Assembly (NCBI GenBank): GCA_903924445.1
Contig: CAIYBQ010000452.1
Span: 1 to 14,998, forward strand
DNA length: 14,998 bases
Reading direction: 5' to 3'
Origin: an uncultured Armatimonadota bacterium
GTDB taxonomy: Bacteria > Armatimonadota > Armatimonadia > Armatimonadales > Armatimonadaceae
The position numbers and the translations under genes are program-made. The notes beneath the pieces are model-generated. The model saw only the letters and a list, made by a program, of their open reading frames with translations. It was not told the DNA's origin and made no database searches. Shown here one piece after another: positions 1 to 7,284 of this stretch (the stretch's first letter is position 1; each line of letters begins with the position of its first letter).

Positions 1-559
1 GAACGCAATAATGGATTGCATCCACGACCACCGCGATGTCATCCGTTCCCAGAATGTACTGCAGGGCAAAGTATATCTGTTCCGTGAGGCGCTCCTGGAT
101 TTGCGGACGCTTTGAGAAGTACTCCACGATACGGTTCAGCTTCGACAAACCGAGAACATGCTGCCCAGGGATGTAAGCGACCGTTGCATTGCCATCGATG
201 ACGACAAAGTGGTGCTCACAGCTGGACATCACCGAGATGTTGCGCTCAACGACCATCTCGTCGTAACGCATTTTGTTTTCGACGGCGGTGCACTTTGGGA
301 AGTTATCGTAGTCGAGACCCCAAAAGATTTCGCTCACAAACATCTTGGCCACTCTGCGGGGAGAGTCGATCAGAGAGTCATCTGTCAGGTCTAGGCCAAG
401 TGCCTCCATGATGCCTCGGAAGTGATGTTCGATCGCGTTCGTTTTGTCGGCATCCGAGAGGTCGCTCGGGACGGTTGGTGTTTCCACACGATTGAGGACC
501 AGGTGCTCGTGTACACGATAGCCAAGCTCAGGATCGGTTTTCGTTTTATTCAGTGCCAT
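1..559 (-). CDS. folE: GTP cyclohydrolase I, 3'-truncated by window edge
   Basis: Type I GTP cyclohydrolase converts GTP to 7,8-dihydroneopterin triphosphate, the entry step to folate, biopterin and deazapurine pathways, in the cytoplasm as a homodecamer. Reading on the minus strand from the ATG at 559 gives 186 codons before the window ends. The signature SSCEHHF is at residues 112-118, with the expected zinc ligands Cys114 and His117. The third ligand, Cys185, lies in the AIHYC segment at the very edge. GLSKLNRIVEYF (137-148) and QERLTEQI (155-162) are the conserved GTP-binding core. The family is usually about 200-220 residues, so only the last 15-35 are missing. It starts 35 bp downstream of the tandem PTPS gene, so the two are probably co-transcribed. 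The purine-rich AGAAAGA about 6 bases before the ATG is a weak ribosome binding site. Confidence 0.95.
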   Translation of the reverse strand, partial: MALNKTKTDPELGYRVHEHLVLNRVETPTVPSDLSDADKTNAIEHHFRGIMEALGLDLTDDSLIDSPRRVAKMFVSEIFWGLDYDNFPKCTAVENKMRYDEMVVERNISVMSSCEHHFVVIDGNATVAYIPGQHVLGLSKLNRIVEYFSKRPQIQERLTEQIYFALQYILGTDDIAVVVDAIHYCV

Positions 560-594
560 AGTTTGTCTTTCTGCAGTAAGCCTGAATGGCTGTT

Positions 595-1455
595 TCAGCC
601 GGCATATTCAAAGTAGTTGCGGTCAGTTTCGCGCACAATGATGCGTGAGAGGCGGGCGGGCGCCGGGATGTGGTCCTTGATGCGGTTCCAGATCACTAAT
701 GTCAGGTTTTCGCTGGTCGGGTTGCTGCCAACAAACTCAGGGACATCATCGTTGAGGCATTTGTGGTCAAAAACCTGCATGATGTGCTCCTCAATGACGG
801 TGTCCAGCGCTTCGAGGTCAAGCAGCATCCCGGTCACAGGATCAGGCTCGCCCGTGACCGTAACCTCGACTCCGTAGTTATGACCGTGGCCACCCTTATG
901 GTTACACTTGCCAAAAATCGCGACATTTTCTGCATCGGACAGCCCGGGAGCATGAAGACGGTGGGATGCTGCAAAGTCGATGCAGCGCGTGAGTGAGACC
1001 ATTGGGTTACCTCCAGCACAGGTGCGCGTAGCGTACAGCGTCGGGCTTTCCCAGACGGTAATTTCACAGAGGCGGGCGCGGGCATCCGTAAAATGTCCTT
1101 CAACCTGCTCCCAGACAAAAGATGTGATGTTTTCAAGTGTTGCTTGGCGTTCTGCAAACCAGGCGACCTCGTAGGTCAGATGCTTGTCAGCAACGAGCGC
1201 AAGGACGTTTTGCTTGATGCAGCGGTCGATATCCACGATGTTTACAATCATCCCGGTTACCGGATCAACCGCGCCTTCGAATGTCACTTCAACGGTGTAG
1301 TTGTGGCCATGACCATAGGGACTTGCCCATCGTCCAAACAATGCTTTGTTCTGTTCATCCGTCAATCCAACCAGCCAGTAGGCATGGCCAGCCGAAAACA
1401 TCACCCGCCGCTTTAGGCGCATCGTTGTGGAGCTCACTGGCATTGGAGGATTCAT
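595..1455 (-). CDS. Tandem two-domain 6-pyruvoyl-tetrahydropterin synthase-family protein
   Basis: This 286-residue protein contains two PTPS/QueD folds in a row (about 12-145 and 150-286); family members normally have one domain of 120-145 residues. Domain 2 is complete: zinc ligands His165, His190 and His192, catalytic Cys184 in FGKCNH, Asp230-His231 in FDHK, PTSEN (246-250) and the ETxxN motif (276-280). The spacing C-x5-HGHN matches biopterin-type PTPS rather than QueD (C-x3-HGH). PTPS eliminates triphosphate from dihydroneopterin triphosphate to give 6-pyruvoyl-tetrahydropterin. Domain 1 keeps the zinc histidines (His24, His49, His51), but Trp43 replaces the catalytic Cys and Asp90-Lys91-His92 replaces Asp-His-Lys, so it is probably inactive or altered. 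folE lies 35 bp downstream in the same direction. The start is uncertain: Met1, Met5 and Met12 are all possible and no strong ribosome binding site decides. Domain identity is firm; the exact product is inferred. Confidence 0.9.
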   Translation of the reverse strand: MNPPMPVSSTTMRLKRRVMFSAGHAYWLVGLTDEQNKALFGRWASPYGHGHNYTVEVTFEGAVDPVTGMIVNIVDIDRCIKQNVLALVADKHLTYEVAWFAERQATLENITSFVWEQVEGHFTDARARLCEITVWESPTLYATRTCAGGNPMVSLTRCIDFAASHRLHAPGLSDAENVAIFGKCNHKGGHGHNYGVEVTVTGEPDPVTGMLLDLEALDTVIEEHIMQVFDHKCLNDDVPEFVGSNPTSENLTLVIWNRIKDHIPAPARLSRIIVRETDRNYFEYAG

Positions 1456-1471
1456 CTGTCACTCTGTAACG

Positions 1472-1487
1472 CTCCGGCCGCCCGGAG
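1472..1487. other. Small GC-rich hairpin in the divergent intergenic region
   Basis: CTCCGG and CCGGAG form a perfect 6-bp stem around a 4-base loop. It falls in the likely 5' leader of the PTPS-folE transcript, about 17 bases before its first ATG. It has no T-run and is too small to call a terminator or riboswitch. Confidence 0.35.
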
Positions 1488-1510
1488 GTTCCCTATACAT
1501 CACCGGGATT

Positions 1511-1540
1511 TTCACTGACATGATGCCTTCTATCTGTAAT
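1511..1540 (+). promoter_or_regulatory. Possible sigma-70-type promoter for the FAD oxidoreductase, with an inverted repeat
   Basis: TTCACT (1511-1516) and TGTAAT (1535-1540) are separated by 18 bp and resemble -35 and -10 boxes (4/6 and 5/6 matches). A 7-bp inverted repeat, CTGACAT (1515-1521) and ATGTCAG (1547-1553), brackets the -10 box with a 25-bp spacer and could be an operator. The placement upstream of the rightward gene is sensible, but matches of this quality occur by chance. Confidence 0.3.
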
Positions 1541-1626
1541 ACACTGATGTCAGAGGTTTGATTCCCGCACAAAGCCTGCTCGGAAACACAAAGCTCACGT
1601 TGTCGAAACCACCGGATTTATCGCCT

Positions 1627-3363
1627 ATGTACACGGAATCAGATATGGATATTGCATCTCCTCCTGCCCCTTATGAACTCTCCCGGGTCCTCGACATCGA
1701 ACGGCGCCGCCCTGTCCACGTAGCGCCAGCTGCCCCGAATGCTGACTACGATATCTGTGATGTCCTTGTCCTTGGCGGGGGCCTTGGCGGCGTTGCAGCA
1801 GCGGAAGCCGCGGCAGCCGATGGAGCAACCGTCATCATCGTTGAGCCAACATCCGTTCTTGGCGGCCAGTTGACATCACAGCTGGTTCCCGTCCCCGATG
1901 AAAACCAATATGTTGGCCGTGCAAATGGTGCATCAACAGATCGCTATCGTGCTCTCCGCGAGGATGTCCGTGCGCTTTACGCAGCAAAACCTGGTGTCCG
2001 AAAGCAGGCAGCAAACAATATCGGGCAGTGCTGGGTGTCATCTGTATCCGGGCTACCAAGTGTCTGGAGCCAAGCCATCGAGAACCGCTTGGCCCGATTT
2101 GTCGACAATGGGCGTCTGAAACGGACGTATCTCAGGCACCAGCTGCGCCGCATCGTCCGCTACTCAGGCAACGGCGACATCAACTATGTCGAAATCGTCA
2201 ATCTTGAGGATGGCCGAATACATAGGATTGCCCCAAAGATGGTTGTGGATGCCACCGAAGATGGCGCTGCTGCCTATCTGGCAGGCTGCCCTACACGCAT
2301 CGGACAGGAAGCCGCATCCGAGTTTGGTGAAGCACTAGCTCCAGCGAAGCACCACCCTGAGTGGGTGCAGTCGTTTACCTATGGGTTCCTTCTGCGCTGG
2401 GAAATGGATCCGCAAAAGCAAAAGCCACCGGTCACACCGCCGGCTGAATATGATGTCTTCAAGCAGCAGGGCGAATACACGCTCGACTATGTGTACAGAG
2501 GCAATGGTATTGAGGCGTATTCGGTTCCGTACGGCGTCCTGGATGCCATCTTGCATACATCGGTTGCTGCCACTCGCACCTACCAGCCATTTTGGACGTA
2601 CCGACGCCTTCAAGCAGCAGGCTCGTTTACCGGTGGAAAAAGCCCACAGGGTGACATCGCACTGATCAACTGGCGCGGCAATGACTTTCATTTGGAAAGC
2701 TATATCGACAAGCCACTGGATGATCAGGTACGCATCCTAAACAGAGGCCGTGACTTTGCGATTGGTTTTCTGTATTGGTTGCAGACAGAGTGTCCTCGCG
2801 ATGACGGCAACGGAAAGGGCTATCCGGAAATGCAGCCATTTACCAACGCGAATGAGCCACTGGTCGATGCCCTTGGGGTTGCCTTGCATCCATATATCCG
2901 TGAGAGCCGTCGTATTGTTGCGTTGGAGATGCTTACCGCGAATCACATGGCTGCGGGTGCCGACAACAAGCGTTGGGGTACTGAGTTTGATGACAGTATC
3001 GGGTGTGCCCACTACGCTATCGATATCCATCCAAGTGCCAATGAGCCACATCTCCTTCAAACCGTGGTGCCGTATCACATTCCGCTAGGTGCGTTGATTC
3101 CAGCAAGTGGTCCGCGCAATCTTGTGGCAGGTGCCAAGAATTTCGGTGCATCACGGCTGGCGCTCGCAAGTGCGCGGATGCATCCGACGGAGTGGCTGGT
3201 TGGCGAGGTTGCGGGGATGCTGGCGGCGATGTCAACGCGTAAGGATGTCCATCCAGCGGTGCTGAAAACCAATGAAACCCACCGGACAGACTTCTTAGAA
3301 CACATCGCCGCCGCTGGCATCACGCGTTACTGGTCGAACATCCTCAGCCCAGTTCAGCAATAA
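1627..3363 (+). CDS. FAD-dependent oxidoreductase (FAD_oxidored-type family)
   Basis: This is a flavoprotein oxidoreductase of unknown substrate. Counting from the ATG at 1645, the dinucleotide-binding beta-alpha-beta unit is VLVLGGGLGGVAAAEAA (about 40-56), with Glu67 ending the second strand to hold the ribose. GGQLTSQ (73-79) is typical of this family. VVDATEDGAAAYLAG in the middle and HIPLGALIPASGPRNLVAGA near the end are the conserved FAD-contact segments, and a SARMHPTEWLVGEVAG segment follows. No signal peptide or membrane segment is visible, so it is probably cytoplasmic. The frame is open back to a TTG at 1558, but the AGAGG there is only one base from that TTG. The ATGs at 1627 and 1645 (the latter after GGAA) are more credible; 1627 is chosen with low certainty. 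It is divergent from the pterin operon, which could hint at a shared theme, but that is speculation. Confidence 0.85.
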   Translation: MYTESDMDIASPPAPYELSRVLDIERRRPVHVAPAAPNADYDICDVLVLGGGLGGVAAAEAAAADGATVIIVEPTSVLGGQLTSQLVPVPDENQYVGRANGASTDRYRALREDVRALYAAKPGVRKQAANNIGQCWVSSVSGLPSVWSQAIENRLARFVDNGRLKRTYLRHQLRRIVRYSGNGDINYVEIVNLEDGRIHRIAPKMVVDATEDGAAAYLAGCPTRIGQEAASEFGEALAPAKHHPEWVQSFTYGFLLRWEMDPQKQKPPVTPPAEYDVFKQQGEYTLDYVYRGNGIEAYSVPYGVLDAILHTSVAATRTYQPFWTYRRLQAAGSFTGGKSPQGDIALINWRGNDFHLESYIDKPLDDQVRILNRGRDFAIGFLYWLQTECPRDDGNGKGYPEMQPFTNANEPLVDALGVALHPYIRESRRIVALEMLTANHMAAGADNKRWGTEFDDSIGCAHYAIDIHPSANEPHLLQTVVPYHIPLGALIPASGPRNLVAGAKNFGASRLALASARMHPTEWLVGEVAGMLAAMSTRKDVHPAVLKTNETHRTDFLEHIAAAGITRYWSNILSPVQQ

Positions 3364-3603
3364 CACCGTGTAACTCTGAATACGTAGCGTGCTGCAGGCT
3401 GTTCAGCCTCTTCTGGCGTGGACCAACGAAGACTTCTTGGAGCGCATCGCCGCCGCTGGCATCACGCGTTACTGGTCGAACATCCTCAGTTCCGATCCAG
3501 CAGTAACTACGCGTAGCTCTGATTCAGATCAGAGTCCACAAATGATCAAACGCAACCGGCATCGTCCAACGAAGACATCGCCGCCGCTGGCATGACAAGT
3601 TAG
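3289..3603 (+). repeat. Decaying tandem copies of the oxidoreductase 3' end
   Basis: The last coding bases of the oxidoreductase (3289-3347) recur at 3431-3489, 142 bp downstream, with 56 of 59 positions identical; the final 45 bases (3303-3347 and 3445-3489) are exact. Weaker similarity continues past the stop codon for about 30 bp. A third, shorter copy at 3566-3593 keeps CCAACGAAGAC and ATCGCCGCCGCTGGCAT but lacks the 12 bases found between them in copy 2. The rest of 3364-3774 (about 410 bp between genes) shows no gene or convincing terminator; the sigma-factor promoter presumably lies in its last 100 bp, but I cannot place it. Confidence 0.85.
3431..3508 (+). pseudogene. Duplicated C-terminal fragment of the FAD oxidoreductase
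   Basis: Copy 2 of the repeat still encodes the oxidoreductase tail DFLERIAAAGITRYWSNIL, with only His-to-Arg changed against the parent; two of the three base differences are synonymous. A one-base insertion after it puts the parental stop (TAA at 3361) out of frame. An open frame runs from an ATG at 3389 to 3595 through this fragment. It has no ribosome binding site and nothing recognisable outside the copied tail, so I treat it as debris rather than a gene. Confidence 0.6.
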
Positions 3604-3774
3604 TTATCCAAAGTTCACAAGTCCGAAACGGCTGAGAGTCACTTCAATCTGCGTCAGACCTTAAGTGCACACTGATAAGCACTCGTCAGTATTCACAATG
3701 CTCTTTTTACATTTGTCGAACCTTATTGGGAACCCCTTTCACTTTCGGTGCGTTTTTGAATACAAGAGGTTCAC

Positions 3775-4725
3775 ATGTCTGCAATAGTTTTGGCACAACC
3801 ACAATCCACTCCACTTCACGAAAAGGCGCCGGTTCAAGATGAATACGATGCACGTGTGGATCAGGAAATTCAGCTGGAAGAACGTGTTCGTGGACAAGCG
3901 CGTCGTGTAAGCGCGAACGATGCTGATTCGGAAATCGCACCTTGGATTGGCAAATCAGGCCGCCTGCTGACCGCGGCGGAAGAGGTAAATCTTGCTCGGC
4001 GCGTCGCACGCGGTGACAAAGTCGCGAAAGACCGCTTGACCGAAGCAAACCTCAGATTGGTTATCTCAATCGCACGTAAATACTGTGCACCCGGCGTGCC
4101 GCTGAGTGACTTAATCCAAGAGGGTAATCTGGGGTTGATTCGTGCGGTCGAGAAGTTCGACCCAGAGCGCGGATTTCGTTTCTCAACATATGCAACGTGG
4201 TGGATCCGCCGGGCAATAAGCCGCGCAGTCATCAATCAGGGACGCACGATTCGTATTCCTGTATACGTCGCCGATGTTGTCCATCAGGTCACGAAGATGA
4301 CAGCAACGCTGCGTCAGCAGCTGTCACGTGAGCCATCGATTGATGAGCTTAGTGATGCACTCGAAATGCCACGAAAGAAGATTGAAGAGATTCTTCGATC
4401 GTGCTCAGAACCACTGTCGCTCGAAACGCCTGTCGGTGACCGCGAATCGGCTCAGCTGGGTGACTTCCTAGAAGCAAAGGATATGGTCACACCAAGCGAT
4501 GTCGAGGAAACAATCATACGCCGGGAAGAAGTGCAGCAGCTATTGTCTACGCTCAATGACCGTGAGCGAGAGATCATCGCATTGCGTTATGGCTTGACTG
4601 GTGATGCACCGCAAACGCTTGAAGAGCTTGGCTTGCACTTCCAGATCACCCGTGAGCGCGTCCGCCAGATTGAGCTGCGTGCGCTTAAGAAACTGCGTAA
4701 ACTCGGAACCGATATTCTGAACTAA
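3775..4725 (+). CDS. RNA polymerase sigma factor, RpoD/RpoS-like (group 2 sigma-70)
   Basis: This 316-residue promoter-recognition subunit carries the full set of sigma-70 core regions. Region 1.2 is at about 52-82, ending LLTAAEEVNLARRVARGD. Region 2 spans 88-160 and includes DLIQEGNLGLIRAVEKFD (core binding) and FSTYATWWIRRAISRAV (-10 recognition and melting). Region 3 is at about 160-240 and contains REPSIDELSDAL. Region 4 (247-312) has the -35 helix-turn-helix around ITRERVRQIELRALKKLR. The N-terminus is a short charged stretch and region 1.1 of a primary sigma is absent. The start of region 1.2 reads APWIGK where primary sigmas usually have a Y-L-x-x-I-G pattern. Length and layout fit an alternative group-2 factor such as a stationary-phase or stress sigma; which one cannot be told. 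The ATG at 3775 follows AAGAGG (3764-3769) at good spacing. It converges on the outer-membrane protein gene across a shared terminator. Confidence 0.95.
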   Translation: MSAIVLAQPQSTPLHEKAPVQDEYDARVDQEIQLEERVRGQARRVSANDADSEIAPWIGKSGRLLTAAEEVNLARRVARGDKVAKDRLTEANLRLVISIARKYCAPGVPLSDLIQEGNLGLIRAVEKFDPERGFRFSTYATWWIRRAISRAVINQGRTIRIPVYVADVVHQVTKMTATLRQQLSREPSIDELSDALEMPRKKIEEILRSCSEPLSLETPVGDRESAQLGDFLEAKDMVTPSDVEETIIRREEVQQLLSTLNDREREIIALRYGLTGDAPQTLEELGLHFQITRERVRQIELRALKKLRKLGTDILN

Positions 4726-4730
4726 GTCAC

Positions 4731-4763
4731 GAAAAAGCCCTCTGCAAGTCAGAGGGCTTTTTC
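4731..4763. terminator. Bidirectional rho-independent terminator
   Basis: A perfect 14-bp stem, 4731-4744 against 4750-4763, has a 5-base loop and A5/T5 tracts built into its ends, so it gives a U-tract in either direction. It sits 6 bp after the sigma-factor stop and 17 bp after the stop of the converging minus-strand gene, and would end both transcripts. Confidence 0.92.
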
Positions 4764-4780
4764 GCTTAAGTTCATCGACC

Positions 4781-6778
4781 TTAGAAGCGAACACCACCCG
4801 TAAAGTCAATCTGAAGCTGCTTGGCAGTGGTTGAGTAATATGCCCCGATGGCACGGCCATCCACGAGTTTTACGACTCCAAACTCAGTGTCTCTAAATCG
4901 CGTGATACCAAGCTGCGAGTCAATCCGGTTAACGCGGAGCTCCCAATCCTTCCGCAGCGGCATCGATACCGATGCACTCGTACTAGACTGATTTACATCC
5001 AAGCCCTGCGTTGAGTTCACAAACACACTCCCACCGTTCGGCGCCGACCAGTCGTACGCAAAACTAAGCCGGTGCTTTGGCGTCGTCACCGATGTCAGTG
5101 TCACCAGCTGTGGCTGCTGCAGGTAATCGTAGGTCCACTGAAAATTGCTCGAGGGTGTCAGGGCTGTCCGAAAGGTTGATGAATTTTGCACGGCCAATCC
5201 ACCTCCATCAAGACCAACAACATCAACATAATTGAGCGAGACTACCTGACTATAAAGCCACCTGGATGTGATCTTTTGTGGTGAACGAATCAAGCGCGTG
5301 CCATAGGAATCTGCCATCGACTTCGTTGTGGCCGCCGATGCAACTGTCCTCTGTGTCGTGTTCACAGCCGAAAGCGTCGCTCTCCAACCGGGCAGTCCAA
5401 GTTGAAATGGGTTACTTTCTATGGACACCTGTTGGCGATAGTCGGTGAAGCCTTGATCAATTTGAACATTTGATGACCCAACAAACCGACTTGCGGTCTG
5501 AAACATGCCAATACGGGCAAACGGAAGCTGATAACCCGCTTGAAGCGATCCATAGATATCCTTGCCATTCGGAACATCGACGAACAGAGATGCATCCGCC
5601 TTTGAACCAAACCTGCTGGCATGCTGTAGACGGCTACCACGGCGGCCATCCTGGGCGTTTAGAACTTGAAATGTCCCTGAACCCAGTCGTGACCGATATT
5701 GTTGCTCTATGTCAATGCCCCAGCCGGTTCGACGTGCAACGGCACTGCTACCAAACTGCGCACCACGCCGCAAATGAACGACACCCGTACCTGACCGCGT
5801 TGCCTGATACGTATAGGGAACATCAACGGTCAGCCCAGTGGATGCAAAACCGAGCAGCTGGTCACGAAAGAGTGTCCGCTGATAAACCGTCATGCGGTGC
5901 AGTGGCAATACAGCAAGCGTCTGGCCATCGATTAAGAGCCTTGCGTGCTTAAACAGCAAGTTGTAATCGCCGCCTAGTTCCAGAGAAACCTCACTGGAGA
6001 CTACGCTGACATCGGCAGTGCTCTGATCAACAATCCTGAATGTATCTGAACTAACAGACTGATTGGTTGGCTTGGCGAGCAATGAAATCGGATCCAGCGT
6101 TACAAGCGTGCCTGTGTCAAGTTCCGCAAGTAACTGACGTCGAACAGGGTTCCAAGTTATCCGTCTAACCGATGTGTCGACATCTCTCGTGGTCACTCGG
6201 ACACCACCGGTGGCGATGACAATCCCGCTCACAACATCCACCTGCAGGGATGTTGCCCTGATAGTGATCGCACCATTAGATGCCATCGCCAAGCCATTTT
6301 CTGAGAACGCACCCAGAAGCCGACGTCCGGATGTTCCAGCGTTTACCGCATACACCAGGACATCATCCGATCGAACCGTCAGCCATGTAGATGTAACTTG
6401 TAGCTTAAATGTCGCATCATCGACGAAGTCCACGGTCACCGATGCAGGAACTGCATTGCTACCTCCAATCACTGATGCAGTTACCTTGACCTGTCCCACT
6501 GTATTGGGAGCAATCAGAGAGACACGTGCGATACCGCCCCGTGTCGTGACTTCATCCTGATCAAACCGTCCACCATTCGTTGCAAAACGAACAATGGTTC
6601 CATCTCCCGCAGGTTGACCGCCGACAAACACACGTGCAGACAGGACAACGTTGCTTCGGCCATCCGCTCGAGCGAGAGTGCGATCGGCGGTCAGGTCAAG
6701 CACAGAACGCTGAGCATGTGCACCAACTGAAACCCCGGCAAGTGCCAGCGGAAGGACAAGATGTCGCCAAGAAATCAT
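4781..6778 (-). CDS. Outer-membrane beta-barrel protein with invasin-like Ig domain and OstA/LptD-like middle
   Basis: Counting from the ATG at 6778 gives 665 residues. Residues 1-22 are a signal peptide (hydrophobic LVLPLALAGVSVG, cleavage after AHA). Residues 27-120 look like a Big_1 (invasin/intimin) Ig domain, with the A-D-G, DGTIVRFATNGGRF and G-x-A-x-V-x-L pattern. Residues 168-225 resemble an OstA/LptA repeat (ITIRATSLQVDVVSGIVIATGGV), and 247-297 end in LAVLPLHRM, like the LptD segment before its barrel. VDVPYTYQATRSG (318-330) recalls the PYY strand opening LptD barrels. From about 310 the protein alternates polar and hydrophobic residues and ends GGVRF, with the terminal Phe of a BAM-assembled barrel. 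An LPS- or glycolipid-export role at the outer membrane is an inference from these weak resemblances; an unrelated OMP is possible. The frame is open to an ATG at 6814, but 6778 gives the cleaner signal peptide. Confidence 0.75.
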   Translation of the reverse strand: MISWRHLVLPLALAGVSVGAHAQRSVLDLTADRTLARADGRSNVVLSARVFVGGQPAGDGTIVRFATNGGRFDQDEVTTRGGIARVSLIAPNTVGQVKVTASVIGGSNAVPASVTVDFVDDATFKLQVTSTWLTVRSDDVLVYAVNAGTSGRRLLGAFSENGLAMASNGAITIRATSLQVDVVSGIVIATGGVRVTTRDVDTSVRRITWNPVRRQLLAELDTGTLVTLDPISLLAKPTNQSVSSDTFRIVDQSTADVSVVSSEVSLELGGDYNLLFKHARLLIDGQTLAVLPLHRMTVYQRTLFRDQLLGFASTGLTVDVPYTYQATRSGTGVVHLRRGAQFGSSAVARRTGWGIDIEQQYRSRLGSGTFQVLNAQDGRRGSRLQHASRFGSKADASLFVDVPNGKDIYGSLQAGYQLPFARIGMFQTASRFVGSSNVQIDQGFTDYRQQVSIESNPFQLGLPGWRATLSAVNTTQRTVASAATTKSMADSYGTRLIRSPQKITSRWLYSQVVSLNYVDVVGLDGGGLAVQNSSTFRTALTPSSNFQWTYDYLQQPQLVTLTSVTTPKHRLSFAYDWSAPNGGSVFVNSTQGLDVNQSSTSASVSMPLRKDWELRVNRIDSQLGITRFRDTEFGVVKLVDGRAIGAYYSTTAKQLQIDFTGGVRF

Positions 6779-6996
6779 TAGCAGCATCATAGGCGCCAAT
6801 TGGCAGCATAGCATCTGAGCAACTTCAGAAATCTATGACTAGGTCACCGCAAATCTATCGAGTGGCAAACCAAAATGATTAAAAGCGACCTTTACGCAAG
6901 TGTTACGGAGAACATTTCCTGCCACATCTGAGTAACCCCGGACGTCAAATGTAAACACATTCCGAATAGTCAACCGTTCAGATAGTGCCATAAATG

Positions 6997-7035
6997 AAAA
7001 AACGCCCAGCAGGTACATAACATACCTGCGGGACG
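6997..7035 (-). terminator. Second (copied) rho-independent terminator
   Basis: Arms 7003-7015 and 7023-7035 pair over 13 positions with one G-U wobble (in minus-strand RNA) and one mismatch around a 7-base loop, followed on the minus strand by six T's (A's at 6997-7002). The inner GCAGGTA/TACCTGC stem is perfect here, although the corresponding inner stem of the parental copy is broken, so hairpin potential is kept despite drift. Confidence 0.65.
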
Positions 7036-7046
7036 CTCGATGAACG

Positions 7047-7106
7047 TTAGCGAGTGCCGCTGTAAAGACCAACCAAACCAAGGATGAACGCCGGCTTGAT
7101 CCAGCA
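7047..7106 (-). pseudogene. Orphan C-terminal fragment of the 233-residue secreted protein
   Basis: In the frame matching the neighbouring gene this encodes WIKPAFILGLVGLYSGTR and a TAA, against WIKPAFILGLLGLYSGTR in the intact gene. Of five base differences in these 19 codons, four are synonymous third-position changes and one is Leu-to-Val. The frame is open upstream to a TGA near 7233 but has no ATG, GTG or TTG start, so it is not expressed as a protein on its own. This looks like the tail of a former tandem paralogue whose body was lost. Confidence 0.7.
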
Positions 7107-7234
7107 GCAAAATTCACCGTAAGCCAGCCATGAACCACCTAAGGGGAGATCATTCCCTGTCAGCTCCGAGTAATGCCCGCTATGAAATGAATAAACACAT
7201 AAGAGTGTGACCCATTCAGACAGTGCCTTAAATC

Positions 7235-7273
7235 AAAAAACGCCCCGCACGTACATAACATACCTGCGGGGCG
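7235..7273 (-). terminator. Rho-independent terminator of the secreted-protein operon
   Basis: CGCCCCGCA (7241-7249) pairs with TGCGGGGCG (7265-7273); an inner GTA/TAC (7251-7253 and 7261-7263) extends the stem past one C-C mismatch. Six A's at 7235-7240 give a U6 tract in the minus-strand RNA. It lies 12 bp after the stop of the 7285-7986 gene and would end the run of minus-strand genes to its right. Confidence 0.9.
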
Positions 7274-7284
7274 CTCGATAAACG

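Larger units (their letters stand above)
6907..7107 (-). repeat. Diverged upstream-directed copy of the 7285-7986 gene tail and terminator region
   Basis: The stretch from about 6907 to 7107 matches 7145-7345 with a nearly constant offset of 238 bp. Identity is highest over the hairpin and coding tail (7013-7107 against 7251-7345) and falls towards the lower coordinates. The copied block covers the last codons of the neighbouring gene, its stop, its terminator and about 90 bp beyond. The whole gap 6815-7284 (470 bp) contains this copy, the original terminator and no credible gene. Confidence 0.85.

Noticed and set aside
1456..1626. Riboswitch (preQ1 or tetrahydrofolate type) upstream of the pterin genes
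   Set aside because: The leader is short and I found neither the preQ1 core nor a fold beyond one 6-bp hairpin.
6839..7138. Minus-strand open frame of 99 codons in the 470-bp gap
   Set aside because: It crosses the copied tail and terminator in a different frame from the remnant coding sequence, has no good ribosome binding site and gives no recognisable protein.
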